Assembly (NCBI RefSeq): GCF_028548395.1
Contig: NZ_JAQQLA010000003.1
Coordinates: forward strand, 310,001-374,000
Length of the DNA: 64,000 nt
Reading direction: 5' to 3'
Source: Vogesella indigofera
GTDB taxonomy: Bacteria; Pseudomonadota; Gammaproteobacteria; Burkholderiales; Chromobacteriaceae
Below the pieces are notes generated by a model. It was not told the origin of the DNA. It searched no databases and saw only the letters and a list, made by a program, of their open reading frames with translations. Of this stretch, positions 34,102 to 43,377 are shown piece after piece (position 1 is the stretch's first letter; each line of letters begins with the position of its first letter). The translations under genes and the position numbers were made by a program.

Positions 34102-35187
34102 ATGGCCAAGGTGTACAACTTCTCAGCCGGTCCTGCCGTATTGCCCCACGAAGTGCTGGCAACCGCCCAGGCGGAAATGCTGGACTGGCACGGCTCCGGC
34201 ATGTGCGTGATGGAAATGAGCCATCGCGGCAAGGAGTTCATGGAGATCATCCACGATGCCGAGCAGGATCTGCGCGCATTGATGGCGATCCCGGCCGGTT
34301 ACAAGGTGCTGTTCCTGCAAGGCGGCGCCTCGCAGCAGTTCTCCATGGTGCCGCTGAACCTGGCACCGGTGGACGGCCATATCGACGTGCTGGATACCGG
34401 CCACTGGTCGAAGCTGGCGGTCAAGGAGGCGCGCCGCTACACCGGCGTCAACGTGGTGGCCAGCAGTAGCGACAGCAACTACGCCGTGGTGCCGGATGTG
34501 GCCAGCTGGCAGCGTACGCCGGATGCCGCCTACTTCCACTACACCTCCAACGAGACCATCGGCGGCCTGCAGTGCCCGTTCGTGCCGGACGTCGGCGATA
34601 CCCCTTTGGTGTGCGACATGTCATCCGACTTCCTGTCACGCGAAGTGGACGTGTCCAAGTTCGGTCTGATCTACGCCGGCGCGCAGAAGAACATCGGCCC
34701 GTCCGGCCTGACCGTGGTCATCGTGCGCGAAGACCTGCTCGGCCATGCCCAGGCGCAGACGCCGACCATGCTCGACTACCGCGTGCACGCAGACGCCGAC
34801 TCGATGTACAACACCCCGGCCACCTATCCGATTTATATCGCCGGCCTGGTGTTCAAGTGGTTGAAGACGCAGGGCGGCATCAAGGGCATGCAGGCGCGCA
34901 ACGACGAGAAAGCCGGCCTGCTCTACCACATGATCGACAGCAGCAACGGCTTCTACTTCAGTCATGTGCAGGCGCCGTACCGCTCGAAGATGAACGTGGT
35001 GTTCCGCCTGAAGGACGAGGCACTGGAAGACGTGTTCCTTTCCGAAGCGAAAAAGAACGGCCTGATGCAACTCAAGGGTCATCGCTCGGTCGGTGGCATG
35101 CGCGCCTCGATCTACAACGCGATGCCGATCGAAGGCGTAAAGGCGCTGGTGCACTTCATGGAAGACTTCGCCCGCCAGCACGGCTGA
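34102..35187 (+). CDS. serC: Phosphoserine aminotransferase
   Basis: The 361-aa class V PLP enzyme converts 3-phosphohydroxypyruvate and glutamate to phosphoserine in serine synthesis, and acts in pyridoxine synthesis. It shows the family start YNFSAGPAVLPHEVL, FLQGGASQQFSMVP, the PLP-lysine motif IYAGAQKNIGPSG and GGMRASIYNAMPIEGV at the end. GAGG precedes the ATG. It is followed by a repeat copy and a strong terminator. Confidence 0.97.
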   Translation: MAKVYNFSAGPAVLPHEVLATAQAEMLDWHGSGMCVMEMSHRGKEFMEIIHDAEQDLRALMAIPAGYKVLFLQGGASQQFSMVPLNLAPVDGHIDVLDTGHWSKLAVKEARRYTGVNVVASSSDSNYAVVPDVASWQRTPDAAYFHYTSNETIGGLQCPFVPDVGDTPLVCDMSSDFLSREVDVSKFGLIYAGAQKNIGPSGLTVVIVREDLLGHAQAQTPTMLDYRVHADADSMYNTPATYPIYIAGLVFKWLKTQGGIKGMQARNDEKAGLLYHMIDSSNGFYFSHVQAPYRSKMNVVFRLKDEALEDVFLSEAKKNGLMQLKGHRSVGGMRASIYNAMPIEGVKALVHFMEDFARQHG

Positions 35188-35192
35188 GCGAC

Positions 35193-35235
35193 AAGGTTGG
35201 CCGCAACGCAAAACCCGTCCATGGACGGGTTTTTT
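35193..35235 (+). terminator. Dispersed repeat plus rho-independent terminator after serC
   Basis: AAGGTTGGCCGCAA (35193-35206) is followed by AAACCCGTCC (35211-35220) pairing with GGACGGGTTT (35223-35232) and a six-T run. Confidence 0.9.
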
Positions 35236-35328
35236 CATTGTTCGCAATCCGAATCAGTGTTTTTGCCGTGGCGACTGGTCGTCGGCACATTAAGCAAGCA
35301 TCATGTCGCTCTTGCTCCGGAGTTTTCC

Positions 35329-36546
35329 ATGACAGCCAATCGCCCCCTGATGTTCTTGTTGCTTGCCGCCGGTACCGTGGTCACCCTCAGCATGGGTATC
35401 CGCCACGGCTTCGGTTTTTTCCTGCCGCCGATGACGCAGTCGTTCGGCTGGACCCGTGAAACCTTTGCCTTTGCTCTGGGATTGCAGAATCTGGTGTGGG
35501 GATTGGCGCAGCCGTTTTCCGGGGCGCTGGCCGACCGGCACGGCCCCGGGCGCGTGCTGCTGGCCGGTGGCGTGCTCTACGTCGCCGGGCTGGCGCTGAT
35601 GACGCTGTCCAGTAGCGGGGTGCTGCTTTCTGGCTCCGCCGGCTTGCTGATCGGCCTTGCCCTGTCGTGCACCACTTATAGCGTGGTGTTCTCGGTGATC
35701 GTGCGCGCGGTGTCGCCGGAATTCCGTTCCCGCGCCATGGGGCTGACGGCGGCGGCCGGCTCTTTCGGCCAGTTCATCATGGTGCCGATCGAGCGCGGCC
35801 TGATCGATGGCCTGGGCTGGATGCCGGCGCTGTTGGTGCTGGCGATTACCGCCGCCTTGCTGCTGCCGCTGGCGGCGCCGCTGGAAAAAGCCTACCGCCA
35901 GGCGCCGGCGCTGCCGGTAATGCAGGGCAGCATGCTGCGCGGCATGAGCGACACCTTTGCCATGGCCTGGCAACAGCGTTCGTTCCGCCTGCTGATGATC
36001 GGCTATTTTGTCTGCGGCTTCCAGGTGGTGTTCGTTGGTGTGCACCTGCCTGCCTATCTGCGCGATCACGGTCTGTCCGGCGAGGTGGCCAGTCTGGCGC
36101 TGGCGCTGATCGGCTTGTTCAATATCGCCGGCACCTACGTCGCCGGTCACCTCGGCAGCAGTCGGCCGAAGCCGATGCTGCTGGCCGGGATCTACTTCCT
36201 GCGCAGCATCGTGGTCACCGTCTTCATTCTGGCGCCGCTGACGCCGTGGTCGGTGGCGCTGTTTGCCGCGGCCATGGGCTTCTTGTGGCTGTCGACGGTG
36301 CCGCTGACCAATGGCGTGCTGGTCAGCCTGTTCGGCGTGCGCCACCTGGGCATGCTGTCGGGCGCGGTATTTTTCTCGCACCAGGTCGGCAGTTTCCTCG
36401 GGGTGTGGCTGGGCGGGCTGCTGTACGATCGTACTGGCAGCTACGACGTGGTGTGGTGGCTGACGGTGTTGCTGGGGCTGCTGGCCACTGCGGCCAACCT
36501 GCCGGTGCGCGAGCAGCCGGTGCCGGCGGTGGCTGCGCAATCATGA
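35329..36546 (+). CDS. MFS transporter
   Basis: The 405-aa inner-membrane protein has about 12 transmembrane helices and the MFS motif A (GALADRHGPGRVLL) between helices 2 and 3. The start MGIRHGFGFFLPPMTQSFGW resembles MFS members annotated as monocarboxylate/oxalate-type or YbfB-like permeases. Substrate is unclear. ATG 35329 follows CCGGAG. The stop overlaps, as ATGA, a 39-codon membrane ORF. A repeat copy lies near the end (36489-36500, coding AANL). Confidence 0.9.
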   Translation: MTANRPLMFLLLAAGTVVTLSMGIRHGFGFFLPPMTQSFGWTRETFAFALGLQNLVWGLAQPFSGALADRHGPGRVLLAGGVLYVAGLALMTLSSSGVLLSGSAGLLIGLALSCTTYSVVFSVIVRAVSPEFRSRAMGLTAAAGSFGQFIMVPIERGLIDGLGWMPALLVLAITAALLLPLAAPLEKAYRQAPALPVMQGSMLRGMSDTFAMAWQQRSFRLLMIGYFVCGFQVVFVGVHLPAYLRDHGLSGEVASLALALIGLFNIAGTYVAGHLGSSRPKPMLLAGIYFLRSIVVTVFILAPLTPWSVALFAAAMGFLWLSTVPLTNGVLVSLFGVRHLGMLSGAVFFSHQVGSFLGVWLGGLLYDRTGSYDVVWWLTVLLGLLATAANLPVREQPVPAVAAQS

Positions 36547-36662
36547 GCTGGCTGGCGGCGGCGTGCGGTGTGCTGGTGCTGGTGCTGGCGGCGGGTGTGT
36601 GGGCGTACCTGCGCCCGGATTTCGTGGTCGATGCGGCAAACCTGATTGCCGCCTGTTTCTGA
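36543..36662 (+). CDS. Small 39-aa single-pass membrane protein
   Basis: An ATG overlapping the MFS stop (ATGA) opens a 39-aa frame: MSWLAAACGVLVLVLAAGVW is a single hydrophobic helix, followed by AYLRPDFVVDAANLIAACF. Translational coupling and close spacing (the next gene starts 11 bp after its stop) support a real product, perhaps modulating the transporter. I know no family for it. Confidence 0.55.
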   Translation: MSWLAAACGVLVLVLAAGVWAYLRPDFVVDAANLIAACF

Positions 36663-36672
36663 AGGGGATGGC

Positions 36673-37263
36673 ATGTTGACTGGAGAGCGGCTGGCACGGT
36701 TGCAGCAATTGTGGGAAGACAACGAGGCGCACGACCGCCATGCGGCCGCGCGTGCCGAGAAGCGGCTGACCATTACGCCGCAGACCGGGCGCTTCCTGTA
36801 CCAGCTATCACGCACCCGCCGTGCTCGCATCACCCTCGAAATCGGCACCTCCAGCGGCTATTCCACGCTGTGGCTGGCGCTGGCGGCGCAGGCGCACAAG
36901 GGGCGGGTGGTGTCGGTCGATCATTCTGCGCACAAGATCGCGCTGGCGCACGCCAACCTGCAGGCGTTCGCGCTGGAGCCGGTGGTAACGCTGCATACCG
37001 ACGACGCGTTCGCGGTGCTGGCCAATACCGCCGACGAATCGGTCGATCTGCTGTTTCTCGACGCCGACCGGCAGCGTTATCCCGGTTACTGGCCGGAGAT
37101 CACGCGCATCCTGGCACCCGGCGCCTTGCTGGTGATGGACAATGCCTTGTCCCATGTCGAAGAATGTGCGCCTTTTGTACAAGCAGTGCTTGCTACGCGT
37201 GGCTATCTCGCGGAAACTTACCCCATCGGAAAAGGCCAGTTTGTCATACTGAAAGACTTGTAA
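36673..37263 (+). CDS. O-methyltransferase (class I SAM-dependent, YrrM/caffeoyl-CoA OMT type)
   Basis: The 196-aa protein has the SAM motif LEIGTSSGYSTLWLA, VVSVDHSAHKIALA and VDLLFLDADRQRYPGYW, as in Methyltransf_3/24 O-methyltransferases. ATG 36673 follows AAGGGG. It ends 3 bp before the GTG start of pheA, so the two are probably co-transcribed. The substrate is unknown. Confidence 0.88.
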   Translation: MLTGERLARLQQLWEDNEAHDRHAAARAEKRLTITPQTGRFLYQLSRTRRARITLEIGTSSGYSTLWLALAAQAHKGRVVSVDHSAHKIALAHANLQAFALEPVVTLHTDDAFAVLANTADESVDLLFLDADRQRYPGYWPEITRILAPGALLVMDNALSHVEECAPFVQAVLATRGYLAETYPIGKGQFVILKDL

Positions 37264-37266
37264 ATC

Positions 37267-38340
37267 GTGTCGGAACAACAGCTCAAGCAACACCGCGATG
37301 CCATCGACCGCATCGACATCGAGATTCTCCATCTTCTCAACCAGCGCGCCCAGCACGCCCGTGAAATCGGCGAGATCAAGGGAGGCGGTATCATTTATCG
37401 TCCTGAGCGCGAGGCACAGGTGCTGCGTCGCATCAAGGAGCAGAATCCCGGGCCGCTGCCCGGCGAATCCGTGGCGCGCCTGTTCCGCGAGATCATGTCG
37501 GAATGCCTGGCGCTGGAAAAGCCGCTGTCCATTGCCTATCTCGGCCCGGAGGGCACCTTCAGCCAGTTGGCGACGCTGAAGCACTTCGGCCATGCCGCAC
37601 GCACCATTGCCTGTTCCTCCATCGACGAAGCCTTCCGGCTGGTGGAGGCGCGGGCGCTGGATTACGTGGTGGCACCGGTGGAAAATTCCACCGAGGGCGC
37701 GGTTGGCCGCACGCTGGACCTGATGGTCAGCACGCCGCTGAAAGTGTGTGGCGAAGTGGTGCTGCGCATTCACCACCACCTGCTGCGCAATAGCGCCGGC
37801 ACCGACGGCATTCGCCGCGTCTATGCCCACGCCCAGGCGCTGGCACAGTGTCACGAGTGGCTGAACAAGAACCTGCCAGCCGATGTCGAGCGGGTATCGG
37901 TGGCCAGCAATGCCGAGGCGGCAAGGTTGGCCGCAGAGGATGGCAGCTGCGCCGCGATCGCCGGCCAGGCGGCGGCGGAACGTTTCAATCTGCTGAAGCT
38001 GGCGGAAAACATCGAGGACGAGCCGAACAACACCACCCGCTTCCTGGTGCTGGGGCATCAGGATGTCGGCCAGACCGGCCAGGACAAGACCTCGCTGATC
38101 GTGTCGGCGCCGAACCGTCCGGGCGCAGTGCACTACCTGCTGGCACCGATTGCCGACAACGGCGTGTCGATGACCAAGTTCGAATCGCGCCCATCGCGTG
38201 CCGGGCTGTGGGACTACGTGTTCTTCATCGACGTCGAAGGTCACCACGACGACCCGAATGTCGCCAAGGCGCTGCAAGGGCTGATGGAGCGCACCTCCTT
38301 CGTGAAGGTGCTCGGCGCCTACCCGCAAGCCGTTCTCTGA
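37267..38340 (+). CDS. pheA: Bifunctional chorismate mutase/prephenate dehydratase (P-protein)
   Basis: The 357-aa enzyme makes phenylpyruvate for phenylalanine synthesis. Order: AroQ chorismate mutase (residues 1-90, RIDIEILHLLNQRAQHAREI), prephenate dehydratase (about 93-275, IAYLGPEGTFSQLATLKHFG and the ENSTEGAV motif) and a C-terminal ACT domain with the Phe-binding ESRPSRAGLWDYVFFID. It starts with GTG. One exact repeat copy lies inside (37924-37935, coding RLAA) and a near copy at 37701. Confidence 0.97.
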   Translation: MSEQQLKQHRDAIDRIDIEILHLLNQRAQHAREIGEIKGGGIIYRPEREAQVLRRIKEQNPGPLPGESVARLFREIMSECLALEKPLSIAYLGPEGTFSQLATLKHFGHAARTIACSSIDEAFRLVEARALDYVVAPVENSTEGAVGRTLDLMVSTPLKVCGEVVLRIHHHLLRNSAGTDGIRRVYAHAQALAQCHEWLNKNLPADVERVSVASNAEAARLAAEDGSCAAIAGQAAAERFNLLKLAENIEDEPNNTTRFLVLGHQDVGQTGQDKTSLIVSAPNRPGAVHYLLAPIADNGVSMTKFESRPSRAGLWDYVFFIDVEGHHDDPNVAKALQGLMERTSFVKVLGAYPQAVL

Positions 38341-38387
38341 AATATTGCCAGGCCGGCATTGCGCCGGCCGTTGATGGATGACCTCCC

Positions 38388-38975
38388 ATGACTATCCAGT
38401 CTATTTGCCTGTTTTGTGGTTCCAACAAGGGCACGCGCGCCGCTTACGAGCAGGCGGCGTGCGAGCTGGGCCGGACGCTGGCACAGCGTGATATCGCCCT
38501 GGTGTACGGCGGCGGCAATGTCGGCCTGATGGGCATCGCCGCAGATGCGGCGCTGGCTGCCGGCGGCCGAGTGATCGGCGTGATTCCGGGCTTTTTGCGC
38601 GAGAAAGAACTGGCGCATCAGGGCCTGTCCGAACTGCATGTCACGCAAACCATGCACGAGCGCAAGGCGCTGATGGAAGACCTGTCCGGCGGCTTTGTCG
38701 CCTTGCCTGGTGGCTTCGGCACCTATGACGAACTGTTCGAGATGCTGACCTGGGGCCAGCTATCGGTGCACAGCAAGTCGATCGGGCTGCTGAATGTGGA
38801 CGGCTTCTTCGACCCGCTGCTGGCGATGATCCGCCACGGCGTGGCCGAGGGCTTTGTCGCGGAAAGCAATCTGCAGCTGTTCGTGGTGGCGGCAACCATC
38901 GACGAGCTGCTGGCCAAGATGAACGCCTACCGGCCGGCACCGGTCAACAAGTGGTTGTCGCACGACCGCATCTAA
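38388..38975 (+). CDS. LOG-family protein (cytokinin riboside 5'-monophosphate phosphoribohydrolase type)
   Basis: The 195-aa Rossmann protein has YGGGNVGLMGIAADAALAAG, and the LOG signature PGGFGTYDELFEMLTW preceded by MHERKALM. This family hydrolyses nucleoside 5'-monophosphates to free base and ribose phosphate. The gene stands between pheA and aroF. Confidence 0.93.
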   Translation: MTIQSICLFCGSNKGTRAAYEQAACELGRTLAQRDIALVYGGGNVGLMGIAADAALAAGGRVIGVIPGFLREKELAHQGLSELHVTQTMHERKALMEDLSGGFVALPGGFGTYDELFEMLTWGQLSVHSKSIGLLNVDGFFDPLLAMIRHGVAEGFVAESNLQLFVVAATIDELLAKMNAYRPAPVNKWLSHDRI

Positions 38976-39024
38976 GTTTGTCGCCGGCCTCGCCGGCTTT
39001 TCTGTTTATACGGGGACGGTTTTC

Positions 39025-40044
39025 ATGATTATCGTGATGACGCCAGCCGCCAGTGCGCAAAGCATTGAAGACGTGATCGGCAAGATTCGTGCGGCGGGCT
39101 TGAGCGAGCACGTGTCGCGCGGCACAGAGCGCACCATTATCGGCGCCGTCGGCGACGAGCGCTCGTTGCAGCCGAGCATGTTCGAGATGATGCCGGGGGT
39201 GGAGCGGGCGCTGCGGGTGCTGAAGGACTACCGCATCGTGTCGCGCGAGGTGCAGCCGGACAATACGGTGGTACACGTCCGCGGGCTGGCCCTCGGTGGT
39301 GCCGCGGTGCAGGTGATCGCCGGGCCGTGCGCGGTGGAAACTGCGCCGCAGATGCAGCAGGCGGCCAGGCTGGTGCGCGAGGGCGGCGCCCGCTTGCTGC
39401 GCGGTGGCGCCTTCAAGCCGCGTACCAGTCCGTACAGCTTCCAGGGACTGGGTGTGGTCGGGCTGGACTATCTGCAGGAGGCGGCGCGGCAGCAGGGGCT
39501 GCCGGTGGTGTCGGAGCTGATGGACATCCGCCTGCTGGATACCTTCCTCGAATACGACATCGACGTGATCGAGATCGGCGCGCGCAATATGCAGAACACC
39601 GACCTGCTGAAAGAGGTTGGCCGCATCAACAAGCCGGTGATCCTCAAGCGCGGCTTGTCGGCGACGGTCAGCGAGTGGCTGATGGCCGCCGAGTACATCG
39701 CCATCGGCGGCAATCACAACATCATCTTTTGCGAGCGCGGTGTGCGCAGCTTTGATCCGGCCGAACGCAATACGCTGGACGTGACTGCGATTCCGCTGCT
39801 GAAGCGTGAGACGCACCTGCCGGTGATCGTCGATCCCAGTCATGCCGGCGGCAAGGCGTGGCTGGTGCCGGCGCTGTCGTGCGCGGCGCTGGCGGCGGGC
39901 GCCGACGGCCTGATGCTGGAGGTGCACCCTGATCCGGCGCAGGCGTGGTGTGATGGTGATCAGGCGCTGGATGGTGCGGCGTTTGGCAGTCTGATGGCGC
40001 AACTGCGCCCGTTGGCCCAGGTGCTGGGCCGCAGCTTGGCATAA
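39025..40044 (+). CDS. aroF: 3-deoxy-7-phosphoheptulonate synthase (type I-beta DAHP synthase)
   Basis: The 339-aa enzyme catalyses the first shikimate step. It has an N-terminal ferredoxin-like regulatory domain (residues 1-85) as in Thermotoga/Bacillus type I-beta enzymes, then the catalytic barrel with [41 protein letters not shown] and [13 protein letters not shown]. This differs from the enterobacterial I-alpha AroF/G/H. A repeat copy lies inside (39614-39625, coding EVGRI). Feedback through the N-terminal domain is likely. Confidence 0.95.
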   Translation: MIIVMTPAASAQSIEDVIGKIRAAGLSEHVSRGTERTIIGAVGDERSLQPSMFEMMPGVERALRVLKDYRIVSREVQPDNTVVHVRGLALGGAAVQVIAGPCAVETAPQMQQAARLVREGGARLLRGGAFKPRTSPYSFQGLGVVGLDYLQEAARQQGLPVVSELMDIRLLDTFLEYDIDVIEIGARNMQNTDLLKEVGRINKPVILKRGLSATVSEWLMAAEYIAIGGNHNIIFCERGVRSFDPAERNTLDVTAIPLLKRETHLPVIVDPSHAGGKAWLVPALSCAALAAGADGLMLEVHPDPAQAWCDGDQALDGAAFGSLMAQLRPLAQVLGRSLA

Positions 40045-40054
40045 GGGGAGCGTG

Positions 40055-40516
40055 ATGAGTGACCAAGAGCAGGAAATCGTAAGACTGACCCAGATCGACA
40101 ACTACCGCTTTGACAATCGTTTTGAAGGCGGGGATTACCGGCTACTGACCGACGAACCGGCGCCGCTGGGCGACAATAGCGGGCCGTCACCGTCGCAGCT
40201 GCTGGTGGCCGCGGCGGCCAACTGTCTGTGCGCCAGCCTGTTGTTCTCGTCGCGCAAGTACCACCTCGATGTCGCGCCGCTGTCGTGCGAGGCGGTGGCC
40301 ACCATCAGCCGCAACGAACGCAAGCGACTGCGGGTGACGCGCATCGATGTCGCGTTGCAGTGTGGTAAGCCGGTGCAGGGTCAGCCCAATCTGGAACGGT
40401 TGCTGACCAGCTTCGAGGATTTTTGCACCGTGTCGCAGAGCATCGGCCAGGGCATTACCATTGCGCTGACGGTGCTGGATCCGGACGGCACGGTATTGAA
40501 GTCGCCCGCCGCCTGA
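40055..40516 (+). CDS. OsmC-family protein
   Basis: The 153-aa protein matches OsmC/Ohr-type thiol peroxidase-like proteins: GPSPSQLLVAAAANCLCASLLF with the first conserved cysteine and FEDFCTVSQSIGQGI with the second. Many members reduce organic hydroperoxides, but this group (YhfA-like) is less defined. ATG 40055 is favoured over GTG 40052, with GGGGAG just upstream. Confidence 0.88.
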   Translation: MSDQEQEIVRLTQIDNYRFDNRFEGGDYRLLTDEPAPLGDNSGPSPSQLLVAAAANCLCASLLFSSRKYHLDVAPLSCEAVATISRNERKRLRVTRIDVALQCGKPVQGQPNLERLLTSFEDFCTVSQSIGQGITIALTVLDPDGTVLKSPAA

Positions 40517-40541
40517 GCCACCTGAGCGCAGCACCAACAAG

Positions 40542-40572
40542 AAACCGGATGGGGTGACCATCCGGTTTTTTG
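40542..40572. terminator. Bidirectional terminator between convergent genes
   Basis: AAACCGGATGG (40542-40552) pairs with CCATCCGGTTT (40558-40568), with a T-run on the plus strand and A-run on the other side. Confidence 0.88.
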
Positions 40573-40575
40573 CAT

Positions 40576-41139
40576 TTACAGGTAGCGCAAGAACAGCGGC
40601 ACCAGGATCTCGGCGATCCAGCCCAGCAGCAGTGGCGGTACCAGCAGGGCGAACAGGATGGCCCACCATGGCGTGCGCTGTTGCGGGCGGCTGATGGCGA
40701 GCAGGGTGCGGTACAGCGCGTAACCGGTGAGCGCGACAAACGGCGGCAGCGTGGCCAGCGCCTGCAGCGGGCGTCCGGCCAGTAGCGGGTTGAGCAGCAG
40801 CATGCCGGCCAGCAGGCAGGCCTGGCTGAGGAAGTAGCTGCCCATCTTCAGCGACAGTCCTCGCAGCAGTACGCCGGAGCGGCGGTATTCGCCGCAGCCG
40901 AGTAGCGCCAGTGCGCCGGCCAGCCCCAGCCACAGGTAGGCATAGAACAGTGGCAGCCACACCGGCACCAGCGCCAGCGACGGCAGGTACAGGCGAAAGA
41001 AGACGGCGCTGACGACATAGGCCGACACCACGGCCAGTACGGCGGTCACGCTGTCGCTGGCGATCAGCCGCCACAGTGCGTGCAGCACATAGAGCAGCAG
41101 TGGCGACAGCAGGATCAGGCTGGAGAGGGAGGGCGTCAT
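40576..41139 (-). CDS. Multi-pass membrane protein of unknown function
   Basis: The 187-aa protein is almost entirely hydrophobic with about five to six membrane segments (for example LIASDSVTAVLAVVSAYVVS and LSQACLLAGMLLLNPLLAG). I recognise no family. Its start overlaps the DUF484 stop by 4 bp (ATGA), so it is the third gene of a dapF-DUF484 operon, in the place often held by xerC in other proteobacteria. Confidence 0.75.
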   Translation of the reverse strand: MTPSLSSLILLSPLLLYVLHALWRLIASDSVTAVLAVVSAYVVSAVFFRLYLPSLALVPVWLPLFYAYLWLGLAGALALLGCGEYRRSGVLLRGLSLKMGSYFLSQACLLAGMLLLNPLLAGRPLQALATLPPFVALTGYALYRTLLAISRPQQRTPWWAILFALLVPPLLLGWIAEILVPLFLRYL

Positions 41140-41774
41140 GCCGCGGCCAGTACCCGTTGCAGCGCCACGGCGATCAGCTCGCCCATCTGCGCCAGATAAT
41201 GGGTCTGCATGTCCTGCGAGAAGCGTTGGCTGTCCTCGCTGCCCAGTACCAGCAGGCCGAAGGCATCGCCCTGCTGGCGTAGCGCGATGGTGGCGAAGGA
41301 TTGCAGTACCGGCTGGGTCGGGAACCAGCTCAGGATCTCATCGTTGACGTAAGGGCCGCAGTACGGTGCGCACAGGTTGCCGGCCAGTAGGCGGATATCC
41401 TGCTTGGCGTTGTAGAACGGGCTGGGGTTGGCCGCATCGTGCCATAGCCGCAGCGCCACGCGCTGCAGGCCGAACTGCTTGTCGAAGGTGCGCACGATGG
41501 CGTCAACCGCCTGTTCCAGGGTGTCGGCCTGCATCAGCGCCAGGCTCAGCTGGTGACAGCGCGACAGGATCAGGTCGTTCTGCTCGCCGTGCCGGACCAG
41601 CTGTACCAGTCTGGCTTCCAGCTGGCGGTTCTGGTCTTTCATTTCCAGCAGCTGGCGCTCGGCGAAGGACACCACCACGCGATCGTGGCTGCTTTTCAGG
41701 CCGAAGCGCGGCGCGTGCTGGTTGAGGAAGTCCGGGTGGGCATCAAGAAAGGCAAGAACATCATCATTTTGCAC
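41136..41774 (-). CDS. DUF484 family protein (GAF-like)
   Basis: The 212-aa protein has the DUF484 start VLAFLDAHPDFLNQHAPRFG, a coiled-coil segment (FAERQLLEMKDQNRQLEARL) and a GAF-like C-terminal domain. It begins with GTG, 20 bp after dapF. The dapF-DUF484 order is conserved in beta- and gammaproteobacteria; the function is not established. A near repeat copy lies at 41427-41437. Confidence 0.9.
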   Translation of the reverse strand: MQNDDVLAFLDAHPDFLNQHAPRFGLKSSHDRVVVSFAERQLLEMKDQNRQLEARLVQLVRHGEQNDLILSRCHQLSLALMQADTLEQAVDAIVRTFDKQFGLQRVALRLWHDAANPSPFYNAKQDIRLLAGNLCAPYCGPYVNDEILSWFPTQPVLQSFATIALRQQGDAFGLLVLGSEDSQRFSQDMQTHYLAQMGELIAVALQRVLAAA

Positions 41775-41794
41775 GCTGCGACTCCGCTGTCAGG

Positions 41795-42625
41795 TCAGAT
41801 TTCAATTTCACCGGTAAATACGGTCACCGCCGGGCCGGTCATCTTCACCGGCTGGCCGGGACCACCCCATTCGATATTCAGGTCGCCACCACGGGTATGC
41901 ACCAGCACGCGGCTGTCGAGCTGGCCGCGCTGGATGCCGGCCACTACCGCGGCACAGGCGCCGGTGCCGCAGGCCAGGGTTTCGCCCGCGCCGCGTTCGT
42001 AGACGCGCAGGCGGATTTCGCCGCGGTTCACGATCTGCATGAAACCGGCGTTCACCTTCTCCGGGAAGCGCGGGTGCGACTCCACCAGCGGGCCCTGCTG
42101 GGCCACCGGTGCGCTGTCCACGTTATTGACGACGCAAACCGCGTGCGGGTTCCCCATCGACACCACGGTGACGTCGATCGAGTCGTCGCCGATGGCCAGC
42201 GGGTGGGTGATGGCGTCGCCGTCGGCGATGAACGGTATCTCCAGCGACTTCAGTCGCGGCACGCCCATGTCCACCGTGATCAGGCCGTTGCCGTGGTATT
42301 CCGGCACGATCACGCCCTTGGCGGTCTCGACGCGGATGGCGCGCTTGTTGGTCAGCTTCTGCTCGGTGACGAACTTCACGAAACAGCGGGCGCCGTTGCC
42401 GCACTGTTCCACTTCGCTGCCGTCGTTGTTGAAGATGCGGTAGCGGAAGTCGTTTGTGCCGTCGTGCGGAGCTTCCACCAGCAGCAACTGGTCGAAGCCG
42501 ATGCCCAGGTGGCGGTCGCCAAGCTGACGCAGGCGTTCCGGCGTCAGGCCTACCGTCTGGCGGATGCCATCCACCACCACAAAGTCGTTGCCGAGGCCGT
42601 GCATTTTGCTGAACTTGAGTTTCAT
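41795..42625 (-). CDS. dapF: Diaminopimelate epimerase
   Basis: The 276-aa enzyme converts LL- to meso-diaminopimelate for lysine and peptidoglycan. Both catalytic cysteines are visible in QCGNGARCF and [11 protein letters not shown] start it at ATG 42625 ([20 protein letters not shown]), the canonical N-terminus; no Shine-Dalgarno is apparent, and a TTG 27 bp upstream is an alternative. It heads an operon with DUF484 and a membrane protein. Confidence 0.96.
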   Translation of the reverse strand: MKLKFSKMHGLGNDFVVVDGIRQTVGLTPERLRQLGDRHLGIGFDQLLLVEAPHDGTNDFRYRIFNNDGSEVEQCGNGARCFVKFVTEQKLTNKRAIRVETAKGVIVPEYHGNGLITVDMGVPRLKSLEIPFIADGDAITHPLAIGDDSIDVTVVSMGNPHAVCVVNNVDSAPVAQQGPLVESHPRFPEKVNAGFMQIVNRGEIRLRVYERGAGETLACGTGACAAVVAGIQRGQLDSRVLVHTRGGDLNIEWGGPGQPVKMTGPAVTVFTGEIEI

Positions 42626-42712
42626 GGGAGGTACGCGTGTGAGGTACGGCAAAGTAAAAGGCCATCATAACCGAATAATTTGGCGGCAAACAGCATCGCG
42701 ACATGGCGTGCA

Positions 42713-42741
42713 TTGACACCTTACTGACCAGTAAGTAGAGT
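42713..42741 (+). promoter_or_regulatory. TetR-type operator inside the promoter of the tetR gene
   Basis: TTGACA (42713-42718) and TAGAGT (42736-42741) are 17 nt apart, and CTTACTG-AC-CAGTAAG (42720-42735) fills the spacer. The predicted start site falls at or beside the ATG at 42748, suggesting a leaderless, autorepressed mRNA. Confidence 0.75.
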
Positions 42742-42747
42742 CGCGGA

Positions 42748-43326
42748 ATGAAGCCTGAAACCGACGCCCGTATTACCGATACGCGCAAAAAAATCCTCGA
42801 CCTGGCGGAAGCGCTGATGCTCTCGCGCGGGTTCAATGCCTTCAGCTACCAGCACATCAGTGCCGAGCTGGGGGTGCGCAATGCCGCCATCCACTATCAC
42901 TTCCCGAAAAAGAGCGATCTGGGCGTGGCGCTGATCGAGCGCTACTGCCGCCGCTTCGAGCGCTTCACCCAGGCGCAGGCCGAGCTGGCGCCGGGCGAGC
43001 AGCTGGAAAAGTATTTCGAGCTGGCCGACCGCTATTTCGGACAGCAGCAGATCTGCCCGAGCGGCATCCTGTCGGCCGAGCTGCAAACCCTGCCCGACGA
43101 CATGCGGCTACAAACGCAGGCCTTTGTCGCGCTGATGCGCGGCTGGGCGGCGGACATCGTGCGCCGTGGCCGCGACGCCGGGGTGATGCACTATCCCGGC
43201 AGCGCCGAGGGCATGGGCGACGTGGTCTTCGCCGCCATGCAGGGCGCGCTGCAGCTGGCACGTTTCGACCAACAGGCGCTGCAATCGGTCAAGCTGCAGA
43301 TACGGCAGCTGCTGGGCTGCCAGTAG
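42748..43326 (+). CDS. TetR/AcrR-family transcriptional regulator
   Basis: The 192-aa protein has a TetR HTH (ILDLAEALMLSRGFNAFSYQHISAELGVRNAAIHYHFPKKSDLG) and a helical ligand domain containing CPSGILSAELQTLPDDM, as in the YcdC/TetR_C_11-like group. It is followed by a DUF4442 hotdog gene and a crotonase gene in the same direction, so an acyl-CoA or related ligand is plausible. Confidence 0.92.
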   Translation: MKPETDARITDTRKKILDLAEALMLSRGFNAFSYQHISAELGVRNAAIHYHFPKKSDLGVALIERYCRRFERFTQAQAELAPGEQLEKYFELADRYFGQQQICPSGILSAELQTLPDDMRLQTQAFVALMRGWAADIVRRGRDAGVMHYPGSAEGMGDVVFAAMQGALQLARFDQQALQSVKLQIRQLLGCQ

Positions 43327-43377
43327 TCATTCAAATAACAAGCAAATAACAACACGACAACACGAGAAGAGGGTTTG

